Below, one piece after another: positions 6,041 through 9,714 of a DNA stretch of 9,714 nucleotides; position 1 is the stretch's first letter; every line of letters starts with the position of its first letter. A program made the translations under genes and the position numbers. The DNA is from Prevotellaceae bacterium. Its GTDB lineage: Bacteria > Bacteroidota > Bacteroidia > Bacteroidales > Bacteroidaceae. Below the pieces are notes generated by a model, which was not told the DNA's origin, did no database searches, and saw only the letters and a program-made list of their open reading frames with translations. Location: contig JAJPYP010000034.1 of NCBI GenBank assembly GCA_021204885.1, positions 1 through 9,714 on the forward strand, written 5' to 3'.

Positions 6041-6919
6041 ATGGCGAACCGTAAAAATGTGATTCTAATCGTAGGGGGATGCGTGCTGGTGTTGTTGCTG
6101 GCGGGTGTCACCGTATTGCTTTTCTTCGAGAAGCGTGCAAACAGTGAATTGGTGCAAGAGTTTGAATTGGATAAAGAAGACTTGGAGAACCAGTACACCG
6201 AGTTTTCCCGGCAGTATGACGAATTGCAGCAGACCGTCTCCAACGACGAGATGTCTACTCTTTTGGAGAAGGAGCAACTCAAGACGCAACGCCTGCTCGA
6301 GGAGTTGCGCACCGTGAAGAGCACCAACGCCACCGAGATACGCCGGCTCAAGAACGAGCTTTCTACCTTGCGTAAGGTGATGATGGGGTATATCAGCCAG
6401 ATTGACTCGCTGAACCAGCTCACCGCCTACCAGCAGTCGGTCATTGTAGATGTCACTCAGAAGTTCAACGATGCCTCGCGTCAAATAAGCAACCTCTCGG
6501 AAGAGAAGAAGAACTTGGACAAGAAAGTGACGCTTGCCGCCCAGCTCGACGCTACGGGTATCTCCATCCAGCCCGTGAACAAACGGGGCAAGAACACGGC
6601 TAAGGCAAAGGATGTGGCAAGGTTTAAGATCAATTTCACCGTTTCCAAGAACATCACCGCCCAAACGGGCGACCGCACGCTTTATGTGCGCATCACCAAA
6701 CCCGACAACTCGGTGCTGACGAAAAACGCTTCCGACACCTTTGCCTACGAGAACCGCGAGCTGGCCTACTCCATCAAGAAGTACATAGAGTATAACGGTG
6801 AGGAACAGGACGTCACAGTCTATTGGGACGTTGCCGAATACCTTTATGCCGGTGCCTACCGCGTGGATATCTTTGCCGAGGGAACGTTGATAGGATCGCA
6901 AACGTTCTCTCTCTCTTGA
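6041..6919 (+). CDS. Membrane-anchored coiled-coil protein of unknown function
   Basis: I do not recognise this 292-residue protein. A short basic N-terminus (MANRKN) precedes one membrane helix at about 7-29 ending FFEKR, so by the positive-inside rule the rest should be periplasmic. Residues 33-165 are rich in Glu, Lys, Gln and Leu with heptad-like spacing, as in a long coiled coil, with a probable break around 115-135 (MMGYISQIDSLNQLTAYQQSV). Residues 170-292 look like a beta-sandwich of alternating strands, for example RTLYVRITKPD and YRVDIFAEGTLIGS. This is an envelope-spanning architecture: anchor, stalk, globular head. Such proteins are often labelled SMC-like from the coiled coil alone, which is misleading here. 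It stands alone between the divergent mdh and a strong terminator. The start at 6041 is chosen over 6014 because the latter lies within the candidate -7 box. Confidence 0.85.
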   Translation: MANRKNVILIVGGCVLVLLLAGVTVLLFFEKRANSELVQEFELDKEDLENQYTEFSRQYDELQQTVSNDEMSTLLEKEQLKTQRLLEELRTVKSTNATEIRRLKNELSTLRKVMMGYISQIDSLNQLTAYQQSVIVDVTQKFNDASRQISNLSEEKKNLDKKVTLAAQLDATGISIQPVNKRGKNTAKAKDVARFKINFTVSKNITAQTGDRTLYVRITKPDNSVLTKNASDTFAYENRELAYSIKKYIEYNGEEQDVTVYWDVAEYLYAGAYRVDIFAEGTLIGSQTFSLS

Positions 6920-6967
6920 CAGATGTTTATACCTACTTATATATAGCTGACTCTCCTGTTCCTATAT

Positions 6968-7010
6968 AATAACGGGGCAGTGCCTTTTATTCCGGCACCG
7001 CCCCGTTATT
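6968..7010 (+). terminator. Strong terminator after the coiled-coil protein gene
   Basis: AATAACGGGGC (6968-6978) pairs with GCCCCGTTATT (7000-7010), and inside it, after one mismatch, GTGCC (6980-6984) pairs with GGCAC (6994-6998). The plus strand continues TTATTGTTT. It lies about 50 bases past the stop. The stem is symmetric enough to act on minus-strand read-through from the beta-galactosidase gene too, although no T run follows on that side. Confidence 0.8.
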
Positions 7011-7065
7011 GTTTAGGTGTGATTGTTGGCGGCAAACCACCGTCTTTTAAGTCATACCTTATTGT

Positions 7066-7078
7066 ATAATAGTATTAT
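7066..7078. repeat. AT-rich palindrome downstream of the beta-galactosidase gene
   Basis: ATAATA-G-TATTAT is a perfect 13-base palindrome in the 86-base gap between the strong terminator and the beta-galactosidase stop. Too AT-rich for a stable hairpin; function unknown. Confidence 0.4.
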
Positions 7079-7091
7079 TGACAAAGGCCAT

Positions 7092-7112
7092 GGCGTTCAA
7101 TACTTGAACGCC
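7092..7112. repeat. Perfect 9-base inverted repeat spanning the beta-galactosidase stop codon
   Basis: GGCGTTCAA (7092-7100), loop TAC, TTGAACGCC (7104-7112). The TGA stop of the minus-strand gene (7099-7097) lies in one arm and codons for the final Phe-Lys-Tyr in the rest. No T run follows on the minus strand, so it is not a canonical intrinsic terminator but could protect the 3' end or slow termination. Confidence 0.6.
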
Positions 7113-9469
7113 TCTTGTTTTACATACACCTTGAAATCCTTTACGCCGCCTGGCACCTCGCTCTCCATGCGTGGCAGGTATTGCAGCCCGGTCAAGGTAT
7201 GGGTACCTCCCAAGTCGATGACCACGGCATGCGGATAAGGCGTGCCCTGCACGGTGCTCCAGTAAGTAGACTCTTGCAAGTCGAACAGCTTGTCGGCTGA
7301 ACTGTTCACGCGGGTAACATCCTCACTGTCGGCATAATCCACCGTCCACGGCTCGCGCGAAAGGCGCTCGCCGTTTTCGTCCAACACATACATCTCTGCA
7401 ATGGATGCCACATCACCGCCGTCCTGGGCGTTCAAGGCCTCCAAGCAGAGGTAACGGCCTGTAACCGGCGCATCGAAAGCAACCTCTTGCCACCCGTTAC
7501 CCGGCTGGAAGCTACCTTGATAAACCGCCATTTCATCGGTAATATCCAGTGCCTGCCCCTCTTCACGATGCATGAGCGGTTTCTTCACGAGCAACTGGTC
7601 CAACAGCGGCTCTTTCAACCCCTCCGATTTGGCTTCGCGTGGACCTATGATGTCGAATACCAGTATCTCGTTCTCCCCTTTCTTCAACCAGCACCCCGGC
7701 ATGTAGAGCGTTTGCTGCGGGCCTATCTCCCAAATACGCCCCATGGCGTGTCCATTCACGTAAACCAGCCCCTTGCCCCACGTCTCGAAGTTCAAGAAAG
7801 TATCGCCCGGCTTGCTCACATTAAAAGTAGCGCGGTAGCAACCCGGTATGCGCTGCCTTTCATCACCCGTCAAAGAGTCGATGGGTTGATACGTCATACC
7901 CTCGTAGTTCTCGTAAGTATCCTCGATGTTATACACCTTCCAATCCTTCAAGTCACAGGTAAATGCATGTCCGTCAATGTCTACCGATACCTGTACCCCC
8001 TGGGTGATACCCTTGTAGTCCTTGATGGCCCGTCCGAAGTTGATGCGCCCCATCGCTTCCACCAAGATATCCAGCGTGGCACCCTTGGCACAAGCGGGCA
8101 GCAGCAGTTGCTTCTCACCGTTGCGGCGGTCGAGCTTGCCTATGTACTTCCCGTCAACAAACACTTGCGCATAATCGTGTGCCTCGTTCACCTTAAGCAA
8201 CGATGGCGTGGAGAGTCCTGGTAAGGCGGTGCGGTATAGAATGGAGCCGAAGCCTTGGTCGTAATCCTCCATGGTGCGTATGTCGTGGTCTTGCTTGGCC
8301 TCAGGCAGGTTGCTGAACAGCGGCGCTACCTCTGTAAAGCTGAATGCTGGAATGGAGACCGACTTGATGGTGGCAGGTACGGCTGGCAACTTCTTTCCAT
8401 ACATATAGTTGGATAGAGTCTTGCGCAACTGCCAATACTTGGGCGTGGTCTGACCCGACTCGCTGATGGGTGCGTCGTAGTCGTATGAGGTCACGTCGGG
8501 TGCGAAACCCGGCGAGTTGGCACCGGCCCAATGTCCCCAGTTAGTACCTCCGTGGGTCATGTAGAGGCTAAACGAGATGCCCTTGGAGAGCATTTCGTCA
8601 ATGCCTTCAATCATATCGGCGGCAGGGCGAGTCTCGTGGTTGGCACCCCATTTGTCGAACCATCCGCTCCAGAACTCCGAACACATCAGCGGGCTGTCAG
8701 GACGCAACTCCTTCAACCGCTCAAACTGTTGGTCAATGTTGGCGCCCGTGCCGAAGTTCATCGTCCAAAGCAAGTCGTCCAATCCGTTCAAGGTAAAGTT
8801 AGAAGCCCAGTCGCACTGGAACAACGTGATGTCACCATAGTTGGCCCGCACGATGTCCCTTATTTGCGAAATGTACTCTTTGTCCTCACCGTATGAACCA
8901 TACTCGTTCTCCACCTGTACCATGATGATGGGTCCGCCGTTGTCAATGGTCAATCCTGCCACTTGTCCGGCAACAGCCTGCTCGAAGATGCCCACACGCT
9001 CAAGGAAGTAAGGATCGGGCTCGCGCAAACGGATGTCTTTCTTCTTGAGCAACCACCAGGGCAGCCCACCCATCTCCCACTCGGCACAAACATACGGTCC
9101 CGGTCGCAAGATCACGTACATGTCGTTGGCCTGGCACAACCGGCAAAACTCCGCCAAGTCGTTCTGACCGCTGAAATCGAACACACCCGGCTGGGGCTCG
9201 TGTATATTCCAAAACACATAAAGGCAGACGGCGTTCATACCCAATGCCTTGCAAAGTTTAATGCGGTTGTCCCAATAAGGTTTGGGAATGCGCGGATAGT
9301 GAAGTTCGGCGGCTTTGATAACAAATGGCTGCCCGTCCAGCAGGAATGTTCCCTTACCGGCCTCAAAACTAGAATGACCGTCGGCCGCCGTCTGTGCCGA
9401 AGCCGTTACACAGGGAGTGAACAAACCGACCGCTGCAAGTAGCGTCAAGCTCCAAAGGAAATTTCTCAT
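7097..9469 (-). CDS. Secreted GH35 beta-galactosidase with C-terminal F5/8-type domain
   Basis: A 790-residue glycoside hydrolase family 35 enzyme releasing terminal beta-linked galactose by a retaining mechanism. A signal peptide (MRNFLWSLTLLAAVGLF) ends near ASA-QT at about residue 25, placing it in the periplasm or at the surface. The TIM barrel covers about 40-360: AELHYPRIPKPYW, VFWNIHEPQPG and LRPGPYVCAEW are family signatures. Glu189 in VQVENEYGSYG is the acid/base and Glu265 in MCSEFWSGWFDKWG the nucleophile, by alignment to human GLB1 Glu188 and Glu268. Residues about 400-620 form beta-sandwich domains including GKGLVYVNGHAMGRIW. Residues about 640-788 look like an F5/8-type-C (CBM32-like) module. 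The start at 9469 directly precedes the signal peptide. No SusC/SusD or regulator is in view, so its glycan is not indicated; activity on other beta-galactosyl glycans is possible. Confidence 0.96.
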   Translation of the reverse strand: MRNFLWSLTLLAAVGLFTPCVTASAQTAADGHSSFEAGKGTFLLDGQPFVIKAAELHYPRIPKPYWDNRIKLCKALGMNAVCLYVFWNIHEPQPGVFDFSGQNDLAEFCRLCQANDMYVILRPGPYVCAEWEMGGLPWWLLKKKDIRLREPDPYFLERVGIFEQAVAGQVAGLTIDNGGPIIMVQVENEYGSYGEDKEYISQIRDIVRANYGDITLFQCDWASNFTLNGLDDLLWTMNFGTGANIDQQFERLKELRPDSPLMCSEFWSGWFDKWGANHETRPAADMIEGIDEMLSKGISFSLYMTHGGTNWGHWAGANSPGFAPDVTSYDYDAPISESGQTTPKYWQLRKTLSNYMYGKKLPAVPATIKSVSIPAFSFTEVAPLFSNLPEAKQDHDIRTMEDYDQGFGSILYRTALPGLSTPSLLKVNEAHDYAQVFVDGKYIGKLDRRNGEKQLLLPACAKGATLDILVEAMGRINFGRAIKDYKGITQGVQVSVDIDGHAFTCDLKDWKVYNIEDTYENYEGMTYQPIDSLTGDERQRIPGCYRATFNVSKPGDTFLNFETWGKGLVYVNGHAMGRIWEIGPQQTLYMPGCWLKKGENEILVFDIIGPREAKSEGLKEPLLDQLLVKKPLMHREEGQALDITDEMAVYQGSFQPGNGWQEVAFDAPVTGRYLCLEALNAQDGGDVASIAEMYVLDENGERLSREPWTVDYADSEDVTRVNSSADKLFDLQESTYWSTVQGTPYPHAVVIDLGGTHTLTGLQYLPRMESEVPGGVKDFKVYVKQEAFKY

Positions 9470-9512
9470 GGCTTTATGTCTTTAAATAATGTGACTATTG
9501 TTTTTACTCAAA

Positions 9513-9520
9513 CAAAGATA
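9513..9520 (-). promoter_or_regulatory. Candidate -7 box for the beta-galactosidase gene
   Basis: Minus-strand TATCTTTG matches TAnnTTTG exactly and is identical to the mdh box. Transcription would start near 9506, about 37 bases before the Met. No clear -33 element is seen, which could mean dependence on an activator. Confidence 0.5.
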
Positions 9521-9576
9521 GCGCATATAGTGTGAACGCGAGGTAGAATTATACGTCAAAATGGATAAATTTTTAG

Positions 9577-9593
9577 ACTAAATGTATTTTAGT
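9577..9593. repeat. 6-base inverted repeat upstream of the beta-galactosidase gene
   Basis: ACTAAA (9577-9582), five-base spacer, TTTAGT (9588-9593). It lies about 55 bases upstream of the candidate -7 box, where an activator or repressor could bind. Short and AT-rich, so chance is plausible. Confidence 0.3.
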
Positions 9594-9624
9594 GCTCCAA
9601 ACGTGTTCTTTAAAGCTACCCCGT

Positions 9625-9657
9625 TTTGCTAAACTTGCAAAACATTTGTTTAGCAAA
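9625..9657. repeat. Perfect 10-base inverted repeat in the right-hand non-coding region
   Basis: TTTGCTAAAC (9625-9634) and GTTTAGCAAA (9648-9657) are exact inverted copies around a 13-base spacer. A nested pair, TTTTGC (9624-9629) and GCAAAA (9637-9642), lies within it. There is no T run on either side, so it is not an intrinsic terminator. A two-site operator or a recombination-type site is more likely. Nothing else, and no gene, is recognised in 9470-9714 apart from the promoter box and the short repeat. Confidence 0.6.
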
Positions 9658-9714
9658 TTCAGCAACGGTGAAAATGTAGACGCCTAATTTACAGCGATTA
9701 AGCTCGTCAAATTT

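Noticed and set aside
6041..6130. Lipoprotein signal in the coiled-coil protein (Val-Gly-Gly-Cys, residues 11-14)
   Set aside because: The hydrophobic stretch continues about 15 residues past the Cys, as in a membrane anchor, and the -3 to -1 residues fit a lipobox poorly.
6065..6901. A 278-codon open frame on the minus strand opposite the coiled-coil gene
   Set aside because: The plus-strand frame has a promoter box, terminator, membrane helix and coiled coil; the minus-strand translation is compositionally odd, and its start lies within the 3' end of the real gene.
7085..7094. GGCCATGG-type palindrome next to the beta-galactosidase stop
   Set aside because: A restriction-site-like short palindrome of this size is expected by chance.
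7487..8896. Open plus-strand frames of 121-245 codons opposite the beta-galactosidase gene
   Set aside because: They are antisense frames in a gene of about half G+C with few stop-like reverse complements; none has a promoter box or family motif.
9410..9469. Lipoprotein signal in the beta-galactosidase (Phe-Thr-Pro-Cys, residues 17-20)
   Set aside because: Thr-Pro before the Cys does not fit a lipobox, and a good type I cleavage site (ASA-QT) follows.

Overview
The window is chromosomal DNA of a member of the Bacteroidales, most likely a Bacteroides-type gut anaerobe. Four things point there: a UpxY-type capsule antiterminator, a periplasmic GH35 beta-galactosidase, the Bacteroidota promoter signature (-7 box TAnnTTTG) ahead of most transcription units, and the absence of Shine-Dalgarno sequences. 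Base composition by eye is about half G+C, rather high for Bacteroides, so the genus is left open. I see no tRNA, rRNA, CRISPR array, transposase, integrase or recombinase gene.

Layout. Positions 1-2748, minus strand, hold the start of a capsular or exopolysaccharide operon, read in the order upxY-like antiterminator, Wza-like outer-membrane export lipoprotein, then a Wzz/Wzc-like chain-length protein cut by the window edge. A 330-base non-coding leader (2749-3078) lies ahead of it, with two candidate promoters, a 12-base direct repeat and a run of nine C. Next come housekeeping genes: pdxJ (minus) and nadK (plus) diverge from a 104-base intergenic region, and nadK converges on mdh (minus) across a terminator-rich gap. 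mdh diverges from a plus-strand gene for an unidentified membrane-anchored coiled-coil protein, which ends at a strong terminator. The last gene, on the minus strand, encodes a secreted 790-residue GH35 beta-galactosidase with a C-terminal F5/8-type (CBM32-like) region. Beyond it, 245 non-coding bases contain a perfect 10-base inverted repeat.

How the genes work together. The three capsule genes form one unit: the antiterminator should load on RNA polymerase in the leader and allow transcription through a long polysaccharide operon, and the next two genes supply export and chain-length control. PdxJ (vitamin B6), NadK (NADP) and Mdh (malate/oxaloacetate) are core metabolism and not obviously linked to the capsule. 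The beta-galactosidase is a glycan-foraging enzyme standing alone here, with no SusC/SusD partner in view.

The observation most worth following is the antiterminator. It is about twice the length of a classical UpxY, no upxZ follows it, and its extra ~150 residues resemble, from memory of the family, the UpxZ antagonist. It may therefore be a natural UpxY-UpxZ fusion, joining the activator and the cross-locus inhibitor of capsule choice in one chain.
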